A DNA stretch of 5,964 bases from SLQH01 sp964612995 (GTDB lineage Bacteria > Planctomycetota > UBA11346): the NCBI GenBank assembly GCA_964612995.1, contig CAZTGE010000199.1, positions 1-5,964 on the forward strand. Direction: 5' to 3'. Both the position numbers and the translations under genes were made by a program. This document shows positions 1 to 5,964 of the stretch, piece after piece (position 1 is the first letter of the stretch; the number at the start of each line of letters is the position of its first letter). The notes under the pieces are model-generated. The model made no database searches, was not told where the DNA came from, and saw nothing but the letters and a program-made list of their open reading frames with translations.

Positions 1-480
1 GAACAAGGCGGTGAACTGGATGCCGCTTCGCGGCGCCAGTTACCTTGAACGATCGCGTTCAAGCACGGCGCCAGCGGCGACGAGGACTTCGCGGCTCCGG
101 AAGGCCGTGGTGCGCCGCTGCTGGACAAGATCCGTGCCCGGATCGGCGAGGATGCCGCGCGCAAGGCCGCGCAGGTCTGGGCCGGGCTCGGCGATCGCCG
201 CGGCGAGATCTGCGACACGCTCTCCTGGTCGTGGGGCTACCACGAGAACAATCCCGCCAACCACATCGATGCCGATGCCGCGACCGCCAAGCTGGCCGAG
301 GCCTGGCACCGCAACTGCAACCTGTTGCTGAATACAGGCCCCGAGCCCAGCGGTGCGATCCCTGCGCCCGATATCGCCACCCTGCGCGAACTCGGCCGCC
401 GCATCCGCTCCGGTGCGATTCCCGACGGTGGCGGTGACGCCTTCGCCTCCGCCCTGCCGGCGAGCGCACCGATCACCTGA
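1..480 (+). pseudogene. GH29 alpha-L-fucosidase, C-terminal part, frame interrupted
   Basis: The frame beginning at base 1 encodes, from 49 to the TGA at 478-480, 143 residues typical of the end of a GH29 retaining alpha-L-fucosidase, which removes terminal alpha-L-fucose. Visible family signatures are FKHGASGDEDFAAPE, GEICDTLSWSWGY and the highly conserved NLLLNTGPEPSGAIP followed by a LRELG helix. The N-terminal barrel, including the region expected to carry the nucleophile Asp, lies outside the window. The same frame has a TGA at 46-48 directly before TIAFKHG, and between 49 and 324 it has no ATG, GTG or TTG codon, so this piece cannot be a normal free-standing gene. Bases 1-45 either continue in the same frame (ending RRQLP) or in the +1 frame, which has more G/C-ending codons and reads NWMPLRGASYLE. 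A nonsense mutation, a frameshift or a sequence error are all possible. The family call is firm; the pseudogene status is inferred. It is convergent with the GH4 gene. Confidence 0.7.
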
Positions 481-512
481 GCCGGCGATGGTGCAGCGAG
501 CGGCTCCGGCTC
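479..512. terminator. possible hairpin between convergent genes
   Basis: An inverted repeat GAGCCGG (479-485) / CCGGCTC (506-512) overlaps the fucosidase stop codon and reaches the GH4 stop codon. An alternative pairing uses CGGCTC at 501-506, because that hexamer is tandemly repeated. The loop is 16-20 bases and no T tract follows on either strand, so a classical intrinsic terminator is not shown. The position between two convergent stops, only 30 bases apart, is the main reason to list it as a candidate bidirectional stop signal. Confidence 0.25.
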
Positions 513-1902
513 ACGTGCCGGGGTGGAGCCAGTCGGGGAGCATTTTGCCGGCGTGCTCGCACATCTCCTCGAACATGGTCGCGACCACGTCGGTCGGCTG
601 CATCACGATCGGATCGAGCAGCATCGCTTGCAGGATGTGCTCGCGGTCGTGCTCGCGGATGCCGGCGAGCACCAGCTCCTGGACTGCGACGATGCGGCGC
701 ACCGCCTCGGCCGCCCCGGCGGGCAGGGGGTCGGCGACCAGTGGGACCGCGCTGTCGCGGTCGAAGCGGGCCATCGTCTCGACGATCGCGCCAGCGGGCA
801 TCTGCGGCATCTGGCCGCGGTTGGGCAGGTTGATGTTGGTGGTCAGCGGGGCGATGCCCAGCAGCGCGAGGATCAGGTCGACGCCCTCTTCGCCGGAATG
901 TGCGAGCGGGGTGTCCGCCGGCGAGGCCTCGGCTTCGGCGCGCTTGGCCTGGGCCTTGTCGAGCCGCCATTGATAGGGGGTGCGGATCACGCCCCAGCGG
1001 TGGAGACCCGCTTCGCCGTGGGCGAGGTACCACGGGACGTTCTCGACCAGATGACGACTGCCGGCGCTGCCGAAGACCCCGAGGCGGCGGAGCATGTCAT
1101 AGGGGACGACGAAGGTATCGGCGAAGAAATCCTGCTCCGCGATCATCTTGTCGCACTGTGCGCTGCGGTCGGCGAAGAAGTCGGGGCGTTGCATGCGCTC
1201 GCGCAACAGCGGCATGAGGTCGGTGCCCTGCCAGGTGGCGCCGGTGCTGAGGGTGAAATGGTTGACGCCGGAGACGGCGAGCCGGATCTCGCGGCGGTCG
1301 GTACGCGCCGCGGTGCCGCTGAATCCGAAGTGCTCGTTGACCAGCTCGAGCAGATGGCGTTGGGTGCCGAAGACCTCGTGGCAGCAGCCGATGGCCTTGA
1401 TATCCGGCGCGGTGGCCTGGAGCACGCCGAGGCTCAGGACCATCGGATTGCTGTAGTTGATCACCCAGGCCGTGGGGCAATGTGACATGATCGCCTGGGC
1501 GTATCCGGCGTAGATCGGTGCAGTGCGCAGGCCGCGCAGGGTGCCGCCGGGGCCGACGCAGTCGCCGACCGTCTGCACCACGCCGTGGCGCAGCGGAATC
1601 TCGAGGTCGGCGTAACGCATGGTGATCGGACCGGGTTCGATCGACATGAGCACGAAATCGGCCTCGGCCAGGGCCGCACCCAGGTCTGGCTCGGCACGGA
1701 CGACGAAACGCGTCTGCGCCTCGGGGCGGGCGAGCAGCGCGGTGCCGTGCGCGGCGTTGCGCTCGGCCGCCTCCTGGTTGATGTCGTAGAGCACCAGCTC
1801 GCCGTCGATATGCGGGCAGAGCGCGAGGTCGCCCATCGAGGCCAAGGCCCACTGGCGTGAACCGCCGCCGATGTAGCAGATCTTGATCGAGGTGGTGCTC
1901 AT
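511..1902 (-). CDS. GH4 NAD-dependent glycosidase, probable alpha-galacturonidase (LplD type)
   Basis: The 463-residue protein belongs to glycoside hydrolase family 4, whose members cleave glycosides by an NAD- and divalent-metal-dependent oxidation/elimination mechanism in the cytoplasm. The N-terminal Rossmann fold starts with KICYIGGGS (residues 7-15), with the ribose-binding acidic residue at D40 in LYDI. GDCVGPGGTLRGLRT (113-127), NYSNPM (149-154), CHEVFG (174-179) and GVNHF (212-216) follow in the usual GH4 order. C174 and H215 are the expected metal ligands. GSAGSRH (278-284), GEEGVDLILALLG (337-349) and NINLPNRGQMPQMP (356-369) are the expected C-terminal elements. Length is normal for the family. 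The CHEV tetrapeptide (174-177) is the motif reported for alpha-galacturonidases such as Bacillus subtilis LplD, whereas alpha-galactosidases and alpha-glucosidases usually have CHS- and the 6-phospho-glycosidases CD/CN-type motifs. The activity is therefore inferred as release of alpha-linked galacturonate from pectic oligosaccharides. No signal peptide is seen. It is divergent from the GH3-GH51 pair. Confidence 0.9.
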   Translation of the reverse strand: MSTTSIKICYIGGGSRQWALASMGDLALCPHIDGELVLYDINQEAAERNAAHGTALLARPEAQTRFVVRAEPDLGAALAEADFVLMSIEPGPITMRYADLEIPLRHGVVQTVGDCVGPGGTLRGLRTAPIYAGYAQAIMSHCPTAWVINYSNPMVLSLGVLQATAPDIKAIGCCHEVFGTQRHLLELVNEHFGFSGTAARTDRREIRLAVSGVNHFTLSTGATWQGTDLMPLLRERMQRPDFFADRSAQCDKMIAEQDFFADTFVVPYDMLRRLGVFGSAGSRHLVENVPWYLAHGEAGLHRWGVIRTPYQWRLDKAQAKRAEAEASPADTPLAHSGEEGVDLILALLGIAPLTTNINLPNRGQMPQMPAGAIVETMARFDRDSAVPLVADPLPAGAAEAVRRIVAVQELVLAGIREHDREHILQAMLLDPIVMQPTDVVATMFEEMCEHAGKMLPDWLHPGT

Positions 1903-1908
1903 GGCAGG

Positions 1909-1913
1909 TCTCC
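1909..1913 (-). promoter_or_regulatory. ribosome binding site of the GH4 gene
   Basis: On the minus strand GGAGA stands six bases upstream of the ATG at 1902-1900, a standard Shine-Dalgarno spacing. It supports this start, which is also where the Rossmann fold sequence begins only six residues later. Confidence 0.7.
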
Positions 1914-2084
1914 GACACGCCTATGGTTGAATAACGACAGCCGAGCGCCAAAAAAAGACACTCTGCCGCGAAGCGTCCGTCCGGCAGGCGCTCTTGTCAA
2001 TGGCCGGCCGCCGAAGCTGCCGCGGGAATCGCGTGTCGTCTGCGATTGCGCCGGTCCTGATCGCGGCATGATGCTGTCTCTCCC

Positions 2085-2089
2085 GGAGA
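2085..2089 (+). promoter_or_regulatory. ribosome binding site of the GH3 gene
   Basis: GGAGA ends four bases before the ATG at 2094-2096, slightly close but acceptable. The two upstream ATGs at 2068 and 2071 are in another frame and end at a TGA overlapping this start, so 2094 is the best start for the GH3 protein. Confidence 0.65.
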
Positions 2090-2093
2090 ATCG

Positions 2094-4274
2094 ATGACCG
2101 AACCACTGCCCTATCGCGATCCGCAATTGCCGGCCGAGGCTCGCGTCGACGACCTGCTCGACCGGCTGGAGCTCGACGAGAAACTCGCCCTGCTCAGCTA
2201 CCAGGGCCCGGCCGTGGAACGGGTCGGCCTGCCGGCCTACAACTGGTGGAACGAATGCCTGCACGGGGTCGCGCGCAACGGTCGCGCGACCGTGTTCCCC
2301 CAGACCATCGCGCTGGCGGCCAGTTTCGATCGCGATCTGGTCACGCGGGTCTACGACGCCATCGCCGCCGAAGCGCGGGTCAAGTACGCCGCTTCGGCGC
2401 TCGCCGGCAAGCGCGGCCAGAACCGGGGGCTGACCTTCTGGACCCCGAACATCAACATCTTCCGTGATCCGCGTTGGGGCCGGGGGCAGGAGACCTTCGG
2501 CGAGTGCCCGCACCTGACCGCGCAGTTGGCCAGCGAGGCGGTGCGCGCACTCCAGGGCGACGATCCTGCACACGCGCTGCGAGTGGCCGCCTGCGCTAAG
2601 CACTATGCGGTGCATAGCGGGCCCGAGCTGTTGCGGCACAGTTTCGATGCGCGGCCCTCGCCCCAGGACCTGTGGGAGACCTATCTGCCGGCTTTCCGCG
2701 CGCTGGTCGATGCCGGCGTCGAGGCGGTGATGGGCGCCTACAACCGCACCCTGGGCGAGCCGTGCTGCGGCAGCCGGTTCCTGTTGCAGACGGTGCTGCG
2801 CGAGCACTGGGGCTTCACCGGCCACGTGGTCAGCGACTGCTGGGCGGTGCGCGATTTCCATGAGCACCACGGTGTGAGCGCCAGCCCCGAACAGAGCGTG
2901 GCCATCGCGCTCGGGGCCGGCTGCGATCTCAATTGCGGCTGTGCCTACGAGAACGCGCCGCGGGCGCTGGCACGGGGCCTGATCGATGCGGCGCAGGTCG
3001 ACCGCAGCCTGCGGCGGCTGCTGCGGTGCCGGCTCAAGCTCGGCCAGTTCGACGAGACCCCGGCTTCGCTGCGTCGCGATGCCGCCGCCTGCACGGTGGC
3101 CAGCGCCGAGCATCACGCCCTGGCCCATGAGGCCGCGGTCCGGGGGATGGTGCTGCTGCGAAATGACGGCATCCTGCCGCTGCGCCGCGAGGCGATCGAC
3201 ATCTTCCTCACCGGGCCGCAGGCGGCGTCGCTCGAGGTGCTGTTGGGCAATTACCACGGTCTCAATGGTCGGCTGATCACGGTGCTCGAGGGGGTCACCG
3301 CGGCGGTGGGCGATGACGCCAACATCTTCTACAAACCTGGCACCCTGCCGACCACCGCCAACGCCAACCCGATCGACTGGATCTCCGGTGAAGCGCGGGC
3401 GGCGGAGGTGGTGATCGCGGTCTGCGGCATCGATGCACGCACCGAAGGCGAAGAGGGCGATGCGATCGCCAGCGCCAGTGCCGGTGATCGGGTGGACTGT
3501 GCTCTGCCGGCGCACCAGCGCGAATTCCTCATGCGCCTGACCGACCCCGAGTTGCAGCCGACGCCGGTGGTCCTGGTCCTCACCGGCGGCTCGCCGATCA
3601 GCCTCGGCCCCTTGGTCGAGCGCTGCGCCGCGGTGCTGTGTTGCTGGTATCCGGGCGAAGCCGGCGGCGCCGCGGTGGCCGACGTGCTCTTCGGCGCGGC
3701 GGCGCCTGCCGGTCGCCTGCCGGTGACCGTGCCCACCGGCGTGGAGCAGCTGCCGCCGTTCGAGGACTACACCATGGCCGGGCGGACCTACCGCTTCATG
3801 GAGGCCGCGCCCGAGTTCCCCTTCGGCTTCGGCCTCAGCTACACCCGCTTCGCCTACGAGTGCCTCGCGCCGGCCGCGACCAGCGTTGCCGCTGGCGCCG
3901 GCTTGTCGCTCGAGCTGACCCTGGCCAACACCGGTGCGCGTGATGGCGAGGAGGTGGTGCAGTGCTACCTGCGCCACTGCGATCTGCCCTGGCGCACGCC
4001 GCGTTGGCAGCTGGTGGATTTCACGCGCGTCGCGGTGGCTGCGGGCGCGCGGCAGACGGTGACGCTCAGGCTCGCCCCGGAAGCGTTCAGCAGCGTGGAC
4101 GAGAGCGGGTGCCGGCGGATCGAGGCCGGGCAGGTGGAGCTGTGCGTGGGGGGCTGCAGCCCCGGCGAGCGGGCCGCGGCCCTGGGCGCGTCGCAGCCAT
4201 TGCTCCTCACCGTGGGCGTCACCGGGTCCCTGGTGCTCGATACCCCGCCCCCGCTGCCGGAGCAGCAGGCATGA
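2094..4274 (+). CDS. GH3 beta-glycosidase (beta-xylosidase / beta-glucosidase type)
   Basis: The 726-residue protein is a full three-domain glycoside hydrolase family 3 enzyme, which releases beta-linked sugars from non-reducing ends with retention. The N-terminal barrel (about 15-315) shows YNWWNECLHGVAR (49-61), FPQTIALAASFD (68-79), NIFRDPRWGRGQETFGE (121-137), KHYAVHSGPE (169-178) and VVSDCWAV (245-252), in which D248 is the expected nucleophile. The alpha/beta sandwich domain (about 345-580) shows GMVLLRNDGILPL (351-363), LLGNY (383-387) and TEGEEGD (450-456), followed by GDR and ALPAHQ. One of E451, E453 or E454 is the likely acid/base, but the exact residue needs an alignment. PFGFGLSYTRF (576-586) leads into a C-terminal fibronectin-III-like domain (about 605-690). 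The sequence resembles the beta-xylosidase-rich clade, but xylose versus glucose specificity cannot be read here. There is no signal peptide, and 22 cysteines suggest a reducing cytoplasm. Its stop codon overlaps the GH51 start, so the two are co-translated. No PA14 insertion is seen. Confidence 0.93.
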   Translation: MTEPLPYRDPQLPAEARVDDLLDRLELDEKLALLSYQGPAVERVGLPAYNWWNECLHGVARNGRATVFPQTIALAASFDRDLVTRVYDAIAAEARVKYAASALAGKRGQNRGLTFWTPNINIFRDPRWGRGQETFGECPHLTAQLASEAVRALQGDDPAHALRVAACAKHYAVHSGPELLRHSFDARPSPQDLWETYLPAFRALVDAGVEAVMGAYNRTLGEPCCGSRFLLQTVLREHWGFTGHVVSDCWAVRDFHEHHGVSASPEQSVAIALGAGCDLNCGCAYENAPRALARGLIDAAQVDRSLRRLLRCRLKLGQFDETPASLRRDAAACTVASAEHHALAHEAAVRGMVLLRNDGILPLRREAIDIFLTGPQAASLEVLLGNYHGLNGRLITVLEGVTAAVGDDANIFYKPGTLPTTANANPIDWISGEARAAEVVIAVCGIDARTEGEEGDAIASASAGDRVDCALPAHQREFLMRLTDPELQPTPVVLVLTGGSPISLGPLVERCAAVLCCWYPGEAGGAAVADVLFGAAAPAGRLPVTVPTGVEQLPPFEDYTMAGRTYRFMEAAPEFPFGFGLSYTRFAYECLAPAATSVAAGAGLSLELTLANTGARDGEEVVQCYLRHCDLPWRTPRWQLVDFTRVAVAAGARQTVTLRLAPEAFSSVDESGCRRIEAGQVELCVGGCSPGERAAALGASQPLLLTVGVTGSLVLDTPPPLPEQQA
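4259..4262 (+). promoter_or_regulatory. ribosome binding site of the GH51 gene
   Basis: GGAG inside the last codons of the GH3 gene lies eight bases before the ATG at 4271-4273. It decides the start of the downstream gene: the open frame extends back to 3962, but that stretch only shadows the GH3 C-terminus and has no GH51 similarity. Confidence 0.65.
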
Positions 4275-5878
4275 GCACGCGCGTGCGACTCGGCGAGCGC
4301 GGGGCGGCGATCGCCCCGGAGCTGTTCGGCCATTTCCTCGAGCGGGCGAGCTGGGGCGAAAGCGGCCCGGAGCGCGCCTGGCAGGCCGCGGCGCCGCATC
4401 TGCGCCCCGACTGCCTCCAGGCCTTGCGCGAACTCTCGCCTGCGCTGGTGCGCTTCCCCGGTGGTAGCGACGTCGACTACACCGACTGGCGCGACCTGAT
4501 CAGCGGCGCACCGGGCCGCGCTGATCCTGCGCGGCCGCTGACGCGGGGTCACACCGGGCAGACGGTGGCCAACCGCTTCGGTCTGCACGAGTTCTGCGCA
4601 CTGCGCGATGCGCTCGGTTTCGAGGTGCTGTGGTGCGTCAAGGTGCTCACCGCCTTCCTCGAGCGCGAACCGCTCGGTGCGGTGGCGCATCAGGCCGCCG
4701 CGCTGGTGGCCTATCTCAACGCCCCGCTCGATGCGGACCTGCCTGCGGAATTGGCCGTCTACCCGCGCCTGCGCGCGGCCAACGGCCATGAGGCCCCCTT
4801 CGGGGTGCGTCGGTTCCAGCTCGGCAACGAGACCTGGTTCCAGCTCGAGGGTAGCGGCAAGGCCGGCACCCTGCCCCAGGCCTATCCCGATGCGGCCGCG
4901 GCTGCCTTCTGCACCTGTCTGCGCACGATCGGCGAGGCGATGCTGGCGGTGGATCCAACGATCGGGTTGATTGTCGACGCCCCGCCCCGGCGCGCTGCGC
5001 CGGCCAGCTGCCAGGTGATGGCCGATCCGTGGGTGCGCGAGCACGTGTCACTGCTCGCCTGCCACGCCTACGCCCCGGGGCCGCTGGAGCCGCCGACGCA
5101 CCGCGACCAGAGCGAACGCGCGGTCACCGCCGAGGAGCTGTGGTACGCCTGGGTCGCGCAGCCGGGCGGATTCGACGCCTCCGGCCAGGCCCAGGCCGAC
5201 GGTGAGCGTTACCGCTGGCTGGCCGAAGCGGGCTGGGATCTGGCGGTGACCGAATGGAACTGGAACGGTTTTCCCGCCGCGCAGGGGGCGACCACCTGCG
5301 GTCTGGCCAAGGACGTGGCGGCGATGCTCGGCGCCACCGGCTTCCTGCACGGGATGCTCCGCCACGCCGACGTGCTGCGGCTGGCGACCCAGTCGATGCT
5401 GCTCGGCCACAGCTGGGATCTGGCCCTGATCCATTACGACTTCGCCGCGGCACAGGAGGCGGCCCACTACGCGGCGCACGGCGCGGCGGCGAAGCTCTAC
5501 CGCCACCACCACGGCGAGCGCCTCGTCGCGACCACGGTCGACGGCCCCTGCTACGAGCAGCCCTGGGCCACGCAATGGGCCCCGGCGCAGCCCACGGTGG
5601 CCTATCTCGATGTCGTTGCGACCGCCGATGCGCAGCTGCTCTACCTGCATGTGATCAACCGCGATCATGCGCGCGAACAGGCGCTGAGCCTGGATCCGGG
5701 CGCCTGGCGCCTGAGCGGAGCGGGGCGCTGGTGGAGCCTCGGTGGAGCCTGGCGCGCGGCAGATGCGCAGTCGGATCACCACATCGACCTCCGGCCGCTC
5801 GCGTCCGGGTCGTTGGAGCGGTTGATGATCCCGCCGCGCTCGGTCAACGTGATCGCGATCCCGGTCACCGGCGGCTGA
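4271..5878 (+). CDS. GH51 alpha-L-arabinofuranosidase-like enzyme
   Basis: The 535-residue protein belongs to glycoside hydrolase family 51, retaining enzymes that mostly remove alpha-L-arabinofuranosyl groups from arabinan, arabinoxylan or arabinogalactan fragments. The barrel begins almost at once with ELFGHFLER (17-25; E24), then RFPGGS (61-66), QLGNETW (183-189) with acid/base E187, the H-x-Y pair HAY (265-267), AVTEWNWNG (325-333) with nucleophile E328, and LATQSMLLG (371-379) with Q374. A C-terminal beta domain runs from about 440, with LYLHVINRDHA (457-467) and the closing PPRSVNVIAIPV (521-532). Both catalytic glutamates are present and the length is slightly above the usual 500 or so. 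The Asn that normally ends the PGGN motif is Ser66. The start at 4271 overlaps the GH3 stop (ATGA) and has its own Shine-Dalgarno site. There is no signal peptide, so it is probably cytoplasmic. A different furanosidase or endoglucanase-like specificity within GH51 remains possible. Confidence 0.88.
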   Translation: MSTRVRLGERGAAIAPELFGHFLERASWGESGPERAWQAAAPHLRPDCLQALRELSPALVRFPGGSDVDYTDWRDLISGAPGRADPARPLTRGHTGQTVANRFGLHEFCALRDALGFEVLWCVKVLTAFLEREPLGAVAHQAAALVAYLNAPLDADLPAELAVYPRLRAANGHEAPFGVRRFQLGNETWFQLEGSGKAGTLPQAYPDAAAAAFCTCLRTIGEAMLAVDPTIGLIVDAPPRRAAPASCQVMADPWVREHVSLLACHAYAPGPLEPPTHRDQSERAVTAEELWYAWVAQPGGFDASGQAQADGERYRWLAEAGWDLAVTEWNWNGFPAAQGATTCGLAKDVAAMLGATGFLHGMLRHADVLRLATQSMLLGHSWDLALIHYDFAAAQEAAHYAAHGAAAKLYRHHHGERLVATTVDGPCYEQPWATQWAPAQPTVAYLDVVATADAQLLYLHVINRDHAREQALSLDPGAWRLSGAGRWWSLGGAWRAADAQSDHHIDLRPLASGSLERLMIPPRSVNVIAIPVTGG

Positions 5879-5902
5879 GGCCTCAGTCCTGACGAGGCCC
5901 TC
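5877..5902 (+). terminator. possible hairpin after the GH51 gene
   Basis: GAGGCCTC (5877-5884) can pair with GAGGCCCTC (5894-5902), giving an 8-bp G+C-rich stem with one bulged C and a 9-base loop, starting inside the GH51 stop codon. No T tract follows (the next bases are AAAGCTCG), so an intrinsic terminator is only suggested. The place, directly at the end of the two-gene unit, is right for one. Confidence 0.35.
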
Positions 5903-5964
5903 AAAGCTCGCAGTGAAGCGTTCGCATGGCAGCAATCGCGGACAGCGGGTCGGCCGACCGAGGA

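Larger units (their letters stand above)
1903..2093. promoter_or_regulatory. divergent intergenic promoter region (GH4 / GH3-GH51)
   Basis: This 191-base gap between divergent starts must hold control signals for both transcripts and is visibly less G+C-rich in places. On the minus strand there is an exact TTGACA (2000-1995), but the hexamer 17 bases further on (GACGCT, 1977-1972) is a poor -10 box. An A7 run sits at 1950-1956. On the plus strand TTGAAT (1927-1932) lies 17 bases before this A tract, a weak promoter match. An inverted repeat AATCGC (2027-2032) / GCGATT (2042-2047) with a 9-base spacer is operator-like. CGACACGC (1913-1920) recurs inverted as GCGTGTCG (2031-2038). No start site or regulator can be assigned from sequence alone. 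Confidence 0.5.

Noticed and set aside
523..1485. 320-codon open frame on the plus strand opposite GH4
   Set aside because: Antisense to a GH4 gene carrying all family motifs; the frame is open because of codon bias.
1921..2106. 61-codon minus-strand frame filling the GH4-GH3 gap
   Set aside because: It begins inside the opposite GH3 start region and has no ribosome binding site or known motif; it is more likely promoter DNA that happens to be open.
1899..3977. 692-codon open frame on the minus strand opposite the GH3 gene
   Set aside because: It covers the intergenic region and most of a well-supported GH3 gene and has the Arg/Gly/His/Gln-rich composition typical of antisense frames in G+C-rich DNA. 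I recognise no domain in it.
3962..4270. Upstream extension of the GH51 reading frame
   Set aside because: The extra 103 residues lie within the GH3 gene in another frame and show no GH51 similarity, while ATG 4271 has a ribosome binding site and is followed at once by the family's first conserved strand.
3965..5044. 359-codon open frame on the minus strand opposite the GH3 end and GH51 start
   Set aside because: No recognisable motifs, low-complexity Arg/Ala/Gly composition, and fully opposite genes with intact catalytic motifs.
5048..5935. 295-codon open frame on the minus strand opposite GH51
   Set aside because: Antisense shadow of the GH51 coding region; no family signature and no clear ribosome binding site.
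5948..5959. Perfect 12-bp palindrome GGTCGGCCGACC (and CTGAGGCCTCAG at 5875-5886)
   Set aside because: At this base composition a few 12-bp perfect palindromes are expected by chance in 6 kb, and neither sits at a clear promoter.
5926..5964. ATG at 5926 opening MAAIADSGSADRG to the window end, a possible next gene
   Set aside because: Only 13 codons, no convincing Shine-Dalgarno site, and no recognisable start of a known family. It cannot be judged without downstream sequence.

Overview
This 5,964-base window is G+C-rich (roughly two thirds by eye) and almost entirely coding. Third codon positions are strongly G/C, Shine-Dalgarno-like sites precede the starts, and genes are packed closely or overlap, so it reads as a bacterial chromosome segment. 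The phylum cannot be fixed from the sequence. A high-GC Pseudomonadota or Verrucomicrobiota saprotroph would fit, but that is inference. I see no RNA genes, CRISPR array, insertion sequence or phage gene.

Layout: (1) positions 1-480, plus strand, hold the C-terminal part of a GH29 alpha-L-fucosidase. Its frame is cut by a TGA at 46-48 and has no ATG, GTG or TTG start before 325, so it looks broken. (2) After 30 bases, a complete GH4 NAD-dependent glycosidase lies on the minus strand (511-1902), convergent with the fucosidase. Its CHEV motif points to alpha-galacturonidase. (3) A 191-base divergent intergenic region (1903-2093) must carry the promoters and operators in both directions. (4) On the plus strand follow a GH3 beta-glycosidase of the beta-xylosidase/beta-glucosidase type (2094-4274) and a GH51 alpha-L-arabinofuranosidase-like enzyme (4271-5878). 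Their stop and start codons overlap as ATGA. (5) The last 86 bases contain a possible terminator hairpin and no gene that I can support.

Together this is an accessory carbohydrate-utilisation locus. Four exo-acting glycosidase families (alpha-fucose, alpha-galacturonate, beta-xylose/glucose, alpha-arabinofuranose) cover residues found in pectic side chains and hemicelluloses such as xyloglucan. None of the three complete proteins has a recognisable signal peptide, GH4 needs cytosolic NAD, and the GH3 protein has 22 cysteines. The likely site of action is therefore the cytoplasm, on oligosaccharides already imported. No transporter, regulator or sugar-catabolic gene is inside the window. I did not find a clearly unprecedented system. 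The most interesting points are the CHEV-type GH4, a substituted conserved residue in the GH51 active site, and the broken fucosidase.
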